Positions 1 through 7,639 of a stretch of DNA of 36,024 nt are shown piece after piece. The translations under genes and the position numbers were made by a program. The DNA lies in contig JALHPN010000078.1 of the NCBI GenBank assembly GCA_022842465.1, positions 1 through 36,024 of the forward strand, given 5' to 3'. This stretch comes from Polyangiaceae bacterium. Lineage in GTDB: Bacteria; Myxococcota_A; Polyangia; Polyangiales; Polyangiaceae. Positions within the stretch are counted from its first letter, which is position 1. The number at the start of each line of letters is the position of its first letter. Under the pieces are notes generated by a model. It saw only the letters and a program-made list of their open reading frames with translations, had not been told where the DNA came from and did not search any database.

Positions 1-113
1 AGGAACGGCTGCACGAATCGGTCGAAGCGCTTCTCCCATCCGCTCGCGTGACTCACGCTCTCCAATGGAGCGCAAACAGCGTTGGATTAAAAGATAAAAA
101 TGACCAGGTAGTG
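1..113. other. Left-edge stretch without a confident gene
   Basis: No gene can be called here. The only notable feature is an AT-rich patch at about 82-108, unusual for this GC-rich window and promoter-like in composition, directly before the MITE-like element. A minus-strand ATG at 37-39 could open a gene leaving the left edge, but too little is visible to judge. Confidence 0.4.
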
Positions 114-149
114 CTAGGGCGTGTCCCTGAATCCAGGGCTCCTTCTCGC

Positions 150-189
150 CCCGTGCCCGTGCCCGTGCCCGTGCCCGTGCCCGTGCCCG
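150..189. repeat. CCCGTG hexamer array, left arm
   Basis: Six perfect CCCGTG units plus a partial seventh. Together with the array at 353-384 it forms a long GC-rich inverted repeat about 163 bases apart inside the MITE-like element. Translation gives only Pro-Val or Gly-His repeats, so it is not treated as coding. Confidence 0.9.
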
Positions 190-352
190 GCGATGGGGGC
201 ATACGAAGCCGCCAGCGCGGTGCAACCACGCAGAGAAGCTGACGTTCCTGCCGAGGCACATGGGTGACGTCGGACGGCGTCGCGGACGTGGCTCGCGCTC
301 GGTCGCGCGATCGATGCGCTACCGGTTGCGCTCTGGCGGCATCGCGCTCCTC

Positions 353-387
<35 letters not shown>

Positions 388-425
388 AGACGAGAGGGAG
401 AGCTGCGTTCAGGGACACGCTCTAG

Positions 426-618
426 CGCATCTGCGGTCGGAGCCAGTTCGCCCTCGGTGACCGAGAGCACGGGTTCGCCCGCGGGCGTCGGATGCGGTGC
501 GGAGGCGGAGCCGACGAGCGTCGCGATCTCGGACGCGGCGTTCGCGCTCTCGGTGAGTACCGTCAGCGAGCCGGTCGAGACGAAGTTCGGCTTCCACGTC
601 CTCGAGAGGACCCCGTGA
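426..618 (+). pseudogene. C-terminal fragment of a parvulin-type peptidyl-prolyl isomerase
   Basis: The reading frame ending at the TGA of 616-618 encodes DAAFALSVSTVSEPVETKFG followed by FHVLERTP. This matches the end of PpiC/parvulin rotamase domains (typically ..AAFAL..G.vSePVeT.fGfHvi.r). Third codon positions are almost all G or C, supporting real coding. The upstream half of the domain is not recognisable: the frame runs into low-similarity sequence and then the MITE-like element at 114-425, so the gene looks truncated, possibly by that insertion. Its stop overlaps the GTG start of the next gene (GTGA at 615-618), which argues that the two were a translationally coupled pair. A frameshift inside the domain is an alternative to truncation. 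Confidence 0.5.
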
Positions 619-1160
619 AGGTTGCGGTTGCCGTGTCGGTCGCGGCAGGACTCCTCTTGTCCGTCGCGGGACGCGCGCGAGCGCACACCCGCGCCCCGTC
701 CTCTCTCTCGTCGGATGCGGGCCCGCCTGCCGACATCGGCGAAGTGACGGAGGAGACCGTTGCCCTTTGCGCACCGCTCGGTCGCGAGATGACGATTCGT
801 CAGTGCGAGGATTTCCATGAGGGCAGGGTTCGCCCTTCTGCCGCCATGCATGCTGCGCTCATCGCGCTTGCTGCGCTCGATGCGGGCACGTGCCCCGAGT
901 GCAGCGTCCAAAACACGCTGAACAACTCGAAGGAGAGCCCCCAGAAGACGAACGATGCGCCTGTCGTCGAGCGGCGTCCGGCCGCCGGTTCCCGTCGAGG
1001 GGGTTGCGTTTCCTGCTCGACCGCGGAGGGCGAACCGGGCTCGAGCGATGCCTCCGTCATCGGTCTCGGACTCACCGTCGCGGCGGCGTTCGTACGGCGG
1101 CGACGAGTGTCCGCCCGTCAGGGCCGACGGCCCGCCGGCGAACGCCCGCGGTTGACCTGA
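615..1160 (+). CDS. Exported small protein with MYXO-CTERM-like sorting tail
   Basis: 181 residues starting at GTG 615, chosen because AGAGGA sits 4 bases upstream and the codon overlaps the stop of the preceding gene (GTGA). Residues 1-24 form a signal peptide with a plausible cleavage after AGRARA. A middle part of about 110 residues, with several Cys, resembles no family I know. The C-terminus has GGCVSCSTAEG, then a short hydrophobic stretch (VIGLGLTVAAAF), then RRRR, the layout of MYXO-CTERM signals, in which myxosortases process and surface-anchor proteins through the Cys. The ending is somewhat extended past the Arg cluster. Likely a cell-surface protein; function unknown. Confidence 0.65.
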   Translation: MKVAVAVSVAAGLLLSVAGRARAHTRAPSSLSSDAGPPADIGEVTEETVALCAPLGREMTIRQCEDFHEGRVRPSAAMHAALIALAALDAGTCPECSVQNTLNNSKESPQKTNDAPVVERRPAAGSRRGGCVSCSTAEGEPGSSDASVIGLGLTVAAAFVRRRRVSARQGRRPAGERPRLT

Positions 1161-1334
1161 CGGCCCTCCGAGCGCACGTCGTGCGACGGGTGGCGACTCC
1201 GAGGGTAGGATCGACCCCTGGCCGCCGCCGCGACGATCCATCATCCGGCGGATCGACCGGTACGAGCTCCAGCAGCAGCACGATGCGGATCTCGGACCAT
1301 CGTGAACGCGCGCATCGTGAACACCGGGGCCGCG

Positions 1335-1446
1335 GTCGTTGAGGTCCGACGCGGGATACGAGCTGACGCGCAGGAGCACGTCGCGGAGGTACTCGAACGG
1401 GTTCACGCCGTCGGCCCCGCGCTCGTCCTCGGGGGCTTCCGCGCCG
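1335..1446 (-). pseudogene. IS66-like transposase C-terminal remnant
   Basis: On the minus strand about 37 codons read GVNPFEYLRDVLLRVSSYPA followed by SDLND. This resembles the conserved end of IS66-family transposases (G-[VI]-[ND]-P-x-x-YLRDVLxR-[VI], then a Pro before the terminal LLP..W motif). The expected terminal LLPxxW does not follow and no DDE domain is present on either side, so only a scar remains. It lies in a gene-less stretch (1161-1624) next to a MITE-like element, consistent with repeated insertion in this part of the window. The match is short, so the family call is tentative. Confidence 0.45.
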
Positions 1447-1486
1447 GCACCAAGCGCACGCCGCGGTTCATCACACGCCGGAGCTA

Positions 1487-1551
1487 GGCTTCCAGGACAC
1501 GACGCCCGTGGCCGTGAATGGCGGCCGACGGCCGGCATGGTGTCCTGAGCC
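1487..1551. repeat. Short inverted repeat upstream of the M23 gene
   Basis: CAGGACAC at 1493-1500 pairs perfectly with GTGTCCTG at 1540-1547, and GGCT (1487-1490) pairs with AGCC (1548-1551). The 39-base spacer is itself rich in GGCCG palindromes. CAGGACAC is close to the terminal sequence of the 114-425 element (GTGTCCCTG), so this may be a solo or deleted relative; it could equally be a regulatory hairpin. Confidence 0.4.
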
Positions 1552-1624
1552 GACCGTCGACGAGCACTCGAGTAGCGCGGCCGTGGCGCTTGACCGCGGC
1601 GTTCCGCGGGGAGATACGCTTTCG

Positions 1625-2797
1625 ATGAACCCGGCGTCTCCCCTCGCTCCCGCTTCCCTCGTGGTCGCGGTCGGTCTCGCGCAGATCCGCGCGGCGCAGC
1701 CCCCAGTCGTCGCCGCGCCGGCCCCTCGCGTCGTCGTGGACACGACGCCCTCCATCGTGGGCGTCGCGACGCCGGACAAGCTCCCCGTCCTCGCGACCGC
1801 GAAGACGACCAAGGCCGTCAAGATCACGCCGACGGCCTACAACGAGATGGGCGCCGAGCCCGTGGCAGCCGCGATGACCATGACCACCGCGCCGAAGCGT
1901 ACCCTCACGTCGCTGCGGTCGTGCAAGGCGGCGGACCTCAAGCTGGCGTGGCCTCTCGCGGGCAGCCCCGGCAAGACATGGGTGACGAGCAACTACACCG
2001 ACCAGGATCCGACGGGGAACCGCAAGGACTACCGCGGCGCCGTGCACGGCAACGCCATGACCTACGACGGTCACCGCGGCTACGACATCGCCATCGGCTC
2101 CTTCCGCCAGATGGACACGAACGCGGTTTTCGCGAACGCGGCGGCGCCCGGCAAGGTCATCAAGGTCGTGGACACGAACTCCGATCGCAACATGTCCTGC
2201 ACGGGCGACGCGAACTACGTCGAGGTCGAGCACAGGAACGGGTTCATCACGCGCTACCTCCACCTGAAGAAGGCGTCCTCGAAGGTCCAGGTCGACGACC
2301 AAGTCACGACGGGCCAGGCCATCGGCGTCGTCGGCAGCTCGGGTTGCTCGACCGGGCCGCACCTGCACTTCGAGGTGCGCGATTGCGACAACGGCTGGGT
2401 CGAGCCCGCGACGGCGGGCATGTGGAACCCCGATCCGGCGACCTACGAGCTCTCGGGCGTCCTCGACGTCATGATGCGGGTCGGCGACTCCTTCCCCTAC
2501 GAGCAGATCGCGGATCCTGCGCCGAACCCGACGACGATCAAGAACAACCAGACGATCGCCGTCGCCATCTCCGCGGCGTTGCGGAACAACGACGAGGTGT
2601 CCAGCCGGATGTACGCGGTGAACGGCGGCCCCGAGCTCATCAAGGAGCACTACTACAGCGAGTACCGTCGCTACGGACATCGCTGGCTCTTCTGGAACAA
2701 GTACACGTTCCCCGGGTACACGGGTCCCGTCCTCTTCTCGCTCTTCGTCAACGGCCAGGTGAAGGCGATTCGCGGCTTCATGGTCACCGCGCCGTGA
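1625..2797 (+). CDS. Secreted M23-family metallopeptidase
   Basis: 390 residues. ATG 1625 was preferred over upstream starts because GGGGAGA lies at 1608-1614 and a signal-peptide-like hydrophobic stretch follows (LVVAVGLAQIRAA). After a Pro/Ala/Thr-rich linker, an M23 peptidase domain spans about residues 105-255: zinc ligands H150 and D154 (HRGYD), H213 (YLHLKK) and the HLH pair H246/H248 (GPHLHFEVRD), with GSSGCSTGPH before them. M23 enzymes cut peptide cross-links in peptidoglycan or elastin-like peptides, so an extracellular or periplasmic role in wall remodelling or in lysing other bacteria is likely. The C-terminal 130 residues are aromatic-rich and probably a beta-rich accessory domain. 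The neighbours are remnants, so it appears monocistronic. Confidence 0.85.
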   Translation: MNPASPLAPASLVVAVGLAQIRAAQPPVVAAPAPRVVVDTTPSIVGVATPDKLPVLATAKTTKAVKITPTAYNEMGAEPVAAAMTMTTAPKRTLTSLRSCKAADLKLAWPLAGSPGKTWVTSNYTDQDPTGNRKDYRGAVHGNAMTYDGHRGYDIAIGSFRQMDTNAVFANAAAPGKVIKVVDTNSDRNMSCTGDANYVEVEHRNGFITRYLHLKKASSKVQVDDQVTTGQAIGVVGSSGCSTGPHLHFEVRDCDNGWVEPATAGMWNPDPATYELSGVLDVMMRVGDSFPYEQIADPAPNPTTIKNNQTIAVAISAALRNNDEVSSRMYAVNGGPELIKEHYYSEYRRYGHRWLFWNKYTFPGYTGPVLFSLFVNGQVKAIRGFMVTAP

Positions 2798-2942
2798 CGA
2801 GCGGGCGTGCGTGACGTCGCCGTCCCTTCGACCTCGCGGAGCCACGCGCCGCGGTCTCCTGCGCGACGAGCACGCCTCGAACGAATCGCCTCCTGGCAGC
2901 CCGCGCGATGCCATGACCCCCGCGGGGATGGAGGGCGGCGCG

Positions 2943-3061
2943 CTACTTCGCGGTGAAGGCGAGCGTCTTCGCGGCTGAGAAGTCCGGCGTCTTCGGAACG
3001 ACGCGATAGCAGCCTCGTCCTCGGCCTTCGCGTCGTCCTCGTTGCGATCTTCGTCGGTCAC
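2943..3061 (-). pseudogene. Short frameshifted coding remnant, C-terminal piece
   Basis: A minus-strand frame ending at TAG (2943-2945) encodes CYRVVPKTPDFSAAKTLAFT then AK, with GC-rich third positions typical of host genes. Directly upstream the coding-like frame changes: TDEDRNEDDAKAEDE is read in a different frame from about 3058, with only one base of offset at the junction. The fragment therefore looks like the end of a gene with an indel, possibly the same gene as the remnant at 3096-3469, split by a further stop. The product is not recognised. Confidence 0.4.
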
Positions 3062-3095
3062 GGCGGCCGGCCTCAACCGCCGGCAGCGCAAGGCG

Positions 3096-3469
3096 TCAGA
3101 GGCTCTTTGTGCCGGGGGTGTCGAGCTCGCTCGAGGCGAAGCAACTGTTGCCGATGCAGCTGAAGCCGGCCCCGAAGACCGCCCACGTCGAGAGCTTCGA
3201 CGGTGGGTCGGTCCCGCGTCGCCGGCGTCGGCGGAGCTTGCGTCGGCGGAGCCCGCGTCGCCGGCGTCTCCCGCGCCCGCCTCGGCGCTGCCCTCCTGCC
3301 TCGCGTCGGCTCGCGACGTCGCGGCGTCACCGCCCGCATCGTTTGGGGAGGTCGCCCCGTCGGCGCCCGCGGCGTCGAGAGAGTCGCTGGGGGGGGCCGT
3401 CGTGGATGGGCAGTCAGACTCGCGTATCGCCCTTTGCGCTCCGGTCGAGGATCGGGGTCGGGTGCAAGG
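3096..3469 (-). pseudogene. Frameshifted lipoprotein-like remnant with Asp-Ala-Gly linker
   Basis: Two minus-strand frames abut. Upstream (about 3215-3469) is a low-complexity linker rich in DAG, DAGDAG and SADASSADAG, typical of exported proteins in these bacteria. Downstream, in a frame shifted by one base, KLSTWAVFGAGFSCIGNSCF then ASSELDTPGTKSL ends at TGA (3096-3098); it has two Cys and strongly GC-rich third positions. Neither frame alone has a start and a natural end, so an indel near 3205-3215 probably broke one gene. No start codon or signal peptide is visible upstream before a TGA at about 3470. Not recognised as a known family. Confidence 0.5.
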
Positions 3470-3687
3470 TCAGGGCTGGAGCTGGGGAGTCGCCTGGAAC
3501 TTGGGGCCGTGGCTGCAGCGGCAGAGTCGTTGCCGATGCTGCCCCGTCATCAGACCGAGCCTCAGCCTCAGCCCCAGGTCCCACACAGCGATACGCGAGT
3601 CAGAGCGCGACGCGCTGCTCCCAGCCCTGGAGCGCGCCAGCGTCCGCGGCAGCGACTGAGCCGCAAGTTTGTTCGCGCGCCGCTCCC
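3470..3687. other. Intergenic stretch with a 14-bp inverted repeat arm
   Basis: No gene is supported. GCGATACGCGAGTC at 3588-3601 is the exact reverse complement of 3417-3430, which lies in the adjacent remnant. Nothing else was found. Confidence 0.4.
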
Positions 3688-5127
3688 TCAACGCATGATG
3701 AAGCGGAGCGAGACGATGCCGGACCGCTCGCCGGTGGCTGCGCTGTACTCCTGCTGGGTGAGCCAGAAGGCGAAGCGGGCGCCGAGCGAGACGTTGGGCG
3801 CGATCCAGTACGTACCGCCGACGTTCACGTAGCGGTTCGTCGTGACGAGGCCGTCGCCGACCTGGAACTGCACCTGCTGGAACTGCGCGCCGAAGCCGTC
3901 GGCGCAGTCCCAGGCGCAGCGGTGCCGACGCGCGAGGTCGACGTCCATGCCGCCGCCGAGGTTCATGGCCTGGTAGCGCTCGGGCGCGCGCTTCGCGAGA
4001 TCGTTCAGGACGAGCGTGTCGTTTCGCGTGTACGCCGCGCTCGCGAACGGGACGAGCAGGCCGTCGAGCAGCTTCGCCCGCACCGTGCCGCGGACGTTGT
4101 AGCCCCGGATGTCGTCGTTCGCGGAGCTGTTCGTGTTCGAGTCGATCGAGAAGCCTTGCACCGCGAAGCGTGCGTCGATGATCTTCGTGTCCACGAGCAC
4201 GCTCGGCGTGAGCACCATGCTGTGGAAGGTGTCGTCGGGGAAGTTGTTCGCCCCCTGGGCCACCGCCTGGTAGGGCTGGATGTAGAAGCGCTCGAAGGGA
4301 GGGAACGAGCCGCCGACCATGAGGCTCGCGGTCGTCGCGACGGGGTTGCCCGCGTTGAACGTGAGGGCGAGGCGGAGCCCGGGGAAGAGCTGGTAGGCGC
4401 CGCGGACGCCGTTGCCGAGGTTGAACCCGCTGAAGAGCAGCGGATCGCGCGTGGCGGTGTCCTGGAGGAACGTCTCGGCCACGTGCGCCGAGAAGAAGTC
4501 GGCCGACGCCTCGTCGATGAAGCGTCCGGCCTCGACCCGCCAGCCGTCCTTGTGGAGCCGGACGACCTGCTGGCGCACCTGCAGGGCGGCCTGGCCTTCG
4601 TAGGCGCTCGTCCCGCGGAGGCCGACGCCGCCGGAGGCCATGAGCTCGCTCTCGGCGGACACGAGCGTCCCCCAGCGCGCTTCGATGCCGATGCGGCCGA
4701 GCGCGAAGGTGCTCACGCGCGTCTCCTTGTCCTCGCCCGGGCGTCCTTTGAAGGAGTCGAGCTTGAGGCCGCCGTTCACGAGGATGTACGGCCGGATGCG
4801 GAGGCCCGCCGTCTTCCCCTCGGCGCCCGACACGGGCACGTCGACCGGCGCACCGAAGGCCAGCGTCTCGGCGCCTTCGCCGCGCTCCGCCGTCGCGGCC
4901 GCGGCACCTTCCGCGTTCGCGTCGACCTCGACCCTCGGCGCCGCGCTCGGCGGGGACGTCGCCGGCGCCGTCTCCGTCGTCGTCGGCGGGAGCGGCTCAC
5001 TCTGCTGCTCGCCGTCTTCGGCGGCCTGCGCGCGCGCGACCTTCTGGGGCGAGGCTGCCGACGCGTTCGCGGCGTAGAGAGTTCCTGTGAAGATCGCGCC
5101 CAGCGCGATCCACTTCGTGGACGACAT
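3688..5127 (-). CDS. Outer-membrane beta-barrel (porin-like) protein
   Basis: 479 residues. ATG 5127 has GGAGAA 5 bases upstream. A Sec signal peptide (IALGAIFTGTLYAANASA) is followed by a charged then Pro/Thr/Ala-rich linker to about residue 100, and by a body of alternating hydrophobic and polar strands with many aromatic girdle residues (LRIRPYILVNGGLKL, WRVEAGRFIDEAS, NVSLGARFAFWLTQQEYS), the pattern of a phosphate-selective-porin-like or DUF-type barrel. The last residues IVSLRFIMR end in Arg instead of the usual terminal Phe. It is the last gene of a three-gene minus-strand operon, 57 bases after the transporter-lipase fusion, so it probably admits the products of the esterases or their substrates through the outer membrane. 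The substrate is unknown. Confidence 0.75.
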   Translation of the reverse strand: MSSTKWIALGAIFTGTLYAANASAASPQKVARAQAAEDGEQQSEPLPPTTTETAPATSPPSAAPRVEVDANAEGAAAATAERGEGAETLAFGAPVDVPVSGAEGKTAGLRIRPYILVNGGLKLDSFKGRPGEDKETRVSTFALGRIGIEARWGTLVSAESELMASGGVGLRGTSAYEGQAALQVRQQVVRLHKDGWRVEAGRFIDEASADFFSAHVAETFLQDTATRDPLLFSGFNLGNGVRGAYQLFPGLRLALTFNAGNPVATTASLMVGGSFPPFERFYIQPYQAVAQGANNFPDDTFHSMVLTPSVLVDTKIIDARFAVQGFSIDSNTNSSANDDIRGYNVRGTVRAKLLDGLLVPFASAAYTRNDTLVLNDLAKRAPERYQAMNLGGGMDVDLARRHRCAWDCADGFGAQFQQVQFQVGDGLVTTNRYVNVGGTYWIAPNVSLGARFAFWLTQQEYSAATGERSGIVSLRFIMR

Positions 5128-5184
5128 GATGCTTCTCCGAGAATGCGAGGCGTGGGGGCGGGACCGAGCGGGGCGTCGCGCGCG

Positions 5185-7596
5185 TCAGTCGCTCAGCGTG
5201 TCGACGAGAATCTTCAGGGCCGCCTCGCTCCGGATGGCGCCGTAGTGGTTCTTGAAGATGCCGTTGTAGAAGTAGGTCGAGAGATCGTCGTCCTGGAGCG
5301 ACACCGTCAGGTTCTTCGCGCCGTTCAGCGCGGAGCTGCCCTCTGAGACGAACTCGTCCTGGTAGGTGCCCTGCGAGACGTCCTGCATCACGATCGTCGT
5401 GTACGTGACCTTGTGGTCGCCGCAGACGCCGGACTGGCCGTAGGCCGTCACGCCGTCGGCGCAAGGCGTCTCCCACGCGCCACCGGGGCCGTTCAGCGGC
5501 TTCAGGAAGTCGGTCGGCTCGAAGGCGGTGCGGTCGCCGAGCTCGCACGCGATCTTGCCGCGCATCGTCGGGTTCGATCCGCAGAGCGTGCGGAAGGTCG
5601 AGACGCCGTGGTGCGCGCCGGACGCGTAGACGAGGTCCCGCATGCGCGCGAAGGGCTTCTTGCCGGCGCGGTGCAGGCGGCGGAGCGCGTCGCGCACCAT
5701 CGTCGGTCCGACCGAGAACGAGACCATCGAGATCTCGCGGTCGGGGTACGCGTTCAGCACGGACTCGACGAAGTGCTCGAGGATCGGGACGCCCCAGCCG
5801 TGGTCGAAGTTCTGCGCCGCGTTCTCGGTCTTGTTGTCCTGCTTCGGATCGTCGACGCGGTCGTAGCGCATGTCGACGGCGAGGACCTTGAAGCCCGCCG
5901 CGAGGAGGCGCTCGCTGAGCTGCGGGAGCGCGTCGGCCTTGTCGGCGGGGAACTTCTCGTAGTCGGCGGGCGTGGAGGAGTTGCCGTGGACGAGGAGCGC
6001 GATCGGGCGCTTCGGATCCTCCCTGTCCGTCGGGTACGCCTTGGCGGCGCACTTGTAGCCGGGGATGCTCGCGGGCGAGTACGCGCTCGCCGCGCGGCTC
6101 GCGAGGCCGTCGACCGAGCAGCCCGGGTGGCCGTCGAGGTTCCTGTAGGTGATCGCGTCCTTGTTCGCCTCGTTCTTGGTCGGGTCGTCGCCCGGCACGG
6201 TCGCGTTCGCGGACGGCGCGCCGTTCCCGCCGCCGTCGACCGCGAAGGGGTCCACGTTCGAGGTGAGGCAGCCCGTGCCCGACGCCGTCGCGACGAAGCC
6301 GAAGGACATCGCGAGGAGGCCCGTCGCGCTCGCGGAGGCGGCCGCTCGCGCCTTGCCGCGGAAGACCGCGCCGAGCTTCGCCGCGATCGGGCGCCCCGCG
6401 ACGAGGAGGACGACGGCGAGCTCGCAGAGGATCGCCACGAACGTGGTCGCCTTCGAGAGCGTCATCCCGCGCTTCGCGAGGGACGCGATCGCCATCGGGA
6501 CGAAGGCCGCGAAGAACGCTCCGATGTGGTAGACGAGGCCGACGAGCCGCGCCCGGATGGCGGCGGGGAAGAGGTCGGTGAGCACCACCGGCGTCGCCCC
6601 GCAGAAGGACGTGCCGATCGCTCCGCCGAGGAAGGCGCCGATCGCGAGCGCCGTGCTCCCGGAGAACGCGAGGCCCGTGTAGACGGGGACGGCGAGGAGG
6701 GCGAGGGTGGCAGGGACCGCGATCCCGATCGTCGCCCCGCGCCGCGAGGTGAGGACGCCGACGCCGATCGACCCGAGGAGCATCCCGACGTTGAAGAGCG
6801 TGACCAGGCGGGCGATCCCGCCGTCGCCCAGACCGAGCTCTTCGCGGAGCATCGTCGGATAGAGGCCCGTGAGGCCGTAGTACGCGCCGAAGCCGAAGGC
6901 CATCACGCCGCAGCCCCACGCCGCGCGGCGGAGGAGCGTCTTGTCGGCGGCGAACGCGCTGCGCAGCGACACGTGCCCCTCCGCCTTCGCGGCGGCGTGC
7001 TCCTCGCTCTCCGGGATCCACCAGCGCATCGGGAGCGCGAAGAGGGCAGGAACCGCCGCGATGACGAACATCGCGCGCCAGCCCCAGCGCGGGAGCACGA
7101 ACGCGGAGATGACGCCGGCGAGGATGTAGCCGATGGCCCAGCTCCCCTGGAGGACGCCCGAGGCGATCGCGCGCGACCGGCGGGGCCAGCTCTCCATCGC
7201 GAGGGTGGTGCCGCTCGTCCACTCCGCGCCCATGCCGACGCCGAAGAGCGTGCGGAGGACGAGGACGGCCGTGAACGACGGCGCGAGCGCCACGGCGCCG
7301 TCGCAGAGCGCGAACCACACCACCGAAAGAAGGAGCGGGAGCTTCCGTCCCCACTTGTCCGCCGCGACGCCCGCGAGCCAGCCGCCCGCGAAGCGCGCGA
7401 GGAGGGTGAGCGCGATCGAGCCGGTCGTCGCGACGTGGTCGACGCCGAACTCCTTCGCGATCTGGGGCATCACGAGGAAGAAGATCGTGAAGTCGAAGGC
7501 GTCGAGGACCCAGCCGATCCACGCGGCGGAGAAGGCGGTCCACTGGCCGCGCGTGGGCTCACGAAGGAGAGAGAGGGCGTGCGAGAAGGCGTTCAT
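5185..7596 (-). CDS. MFS carboxylate-type transporter fused to alpha/beta-hydrolase (lipase)
   Basis: 803 residues from ATG 7596. Residues 1-410 are a complete MFS transporter: LDAFDFTIFF in TM1, the ADKWGRKLPLL loop, and ESWPRRSRAIASG with WGWRAMF as in sialate:H+ (SHS) and metabolite:H+ carboxylate symporters. Residues 411-443 (RGKAR, a hydrophobic segment, then GTGC) have the layout of a lipoprotein signal, followed by a linker and a hydrolase at about 530-803: LLVHGNSS (oxyanion region), VSFSVG with likely nucleophile S628 (GXSXG with the first Gly replaced by Ser), and a late His in KNHYG. With twelve helices the extra segment would place the lipase in the periplasm. No stop or good internal start separates the halves. 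Second gene of the operon, 43 bases after the depolymerase. Fusion of two ancestral genes is inferred. Confidence 0.8.
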   Translation of the reverse strand: MNAFSHALSLLREPTRGQWTAFSAAWIGWVLDAFDFTIFFLVMPQIAKEFGVDHVATTGSIALTLLARFAGGWLAGVAADKWGRKLPLLLSVVWFALCDGAVALAPSFTAVLVLRTLFGVGMGAEWTSGTTLAMESWPRRSRAIASGVLQGSWAIGYILAGVISAFVLPRWGWRAMFVIAAVPALFALPMRWWIPESEEHAAAKAEGHVSLRSAFAADKTLLRRAAWGCGVMAFGFGAYYGLTGLYPTMLREELGLGDGGIARLVTLFNVGMLLGSIGVGVLTSRRGATIGIAVPATLALLAVPVYTGLAFSGSTALAIGAFLGGAIGTSFCGATPVVLTDLFPAAIRARLVGLVYHIGAFFAAFVPMAIASLAKRGMTLSKATTFVAILCELAVVLLVAGRPIAAKLGAVFRGKARAAASASATGLLAMSFGFVATASGTGCLTSNVDPFAVDGGGNGAPSANATVPGDDPTKNEANKDAITYRNLDGHPGCSVDGLASRAASAYSPASIPGYKCAAKAYPTDREDPKRPIALLVHGNSSTPADYEKFPADKADALPQLSERLLAAGFKVLAVDMRYDRVDDPKQDNKTENAAQNFDHGWGVPILEHFVESVLNAYPDREISMVSFSVGPTMVRDALRRLHRAGKKPFARMRDLVYASGAHHGVSTFRTLCGSNPTMRGKIACELGDRTAFEPTDFLKPLNGPGGAWETPCADGVTAYGQSGVCGDHKVTYTTIVMQDVSQGTYQDEFVSEGSSALNGAKNLTVSLQDDDLSTYFYNGIFKNHYGAIRSEAALKILVDTLSD

Positions 7597-7639
7597 GGGG
7601 GAGCTCTGCGGTGATGCGTGTGGCGTGGAGGCGCGGGGC

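Noticed and set aside
430..612. Coding-like minus-strand patch (WKPNFVSTGSLTVLTESANA)
   Set aside because: It is exactly antisense to the parvulin-like frame, which matches a known family and is coupled to the next gene.
3109..5346. Long plus-strand open frame opposite the barrel gene
   Set aside because: Arg/Val/Glu-rich composition with no domain; it is the antisense shadow of the barrel and of the end of the fused transporter gene.
5413..7614. Plus-strand 733-codon open frame
   Set aside because: Antisense shadow of the transporter-lipase gene with a RRDEEV-type composition typical of high-GC shadows.
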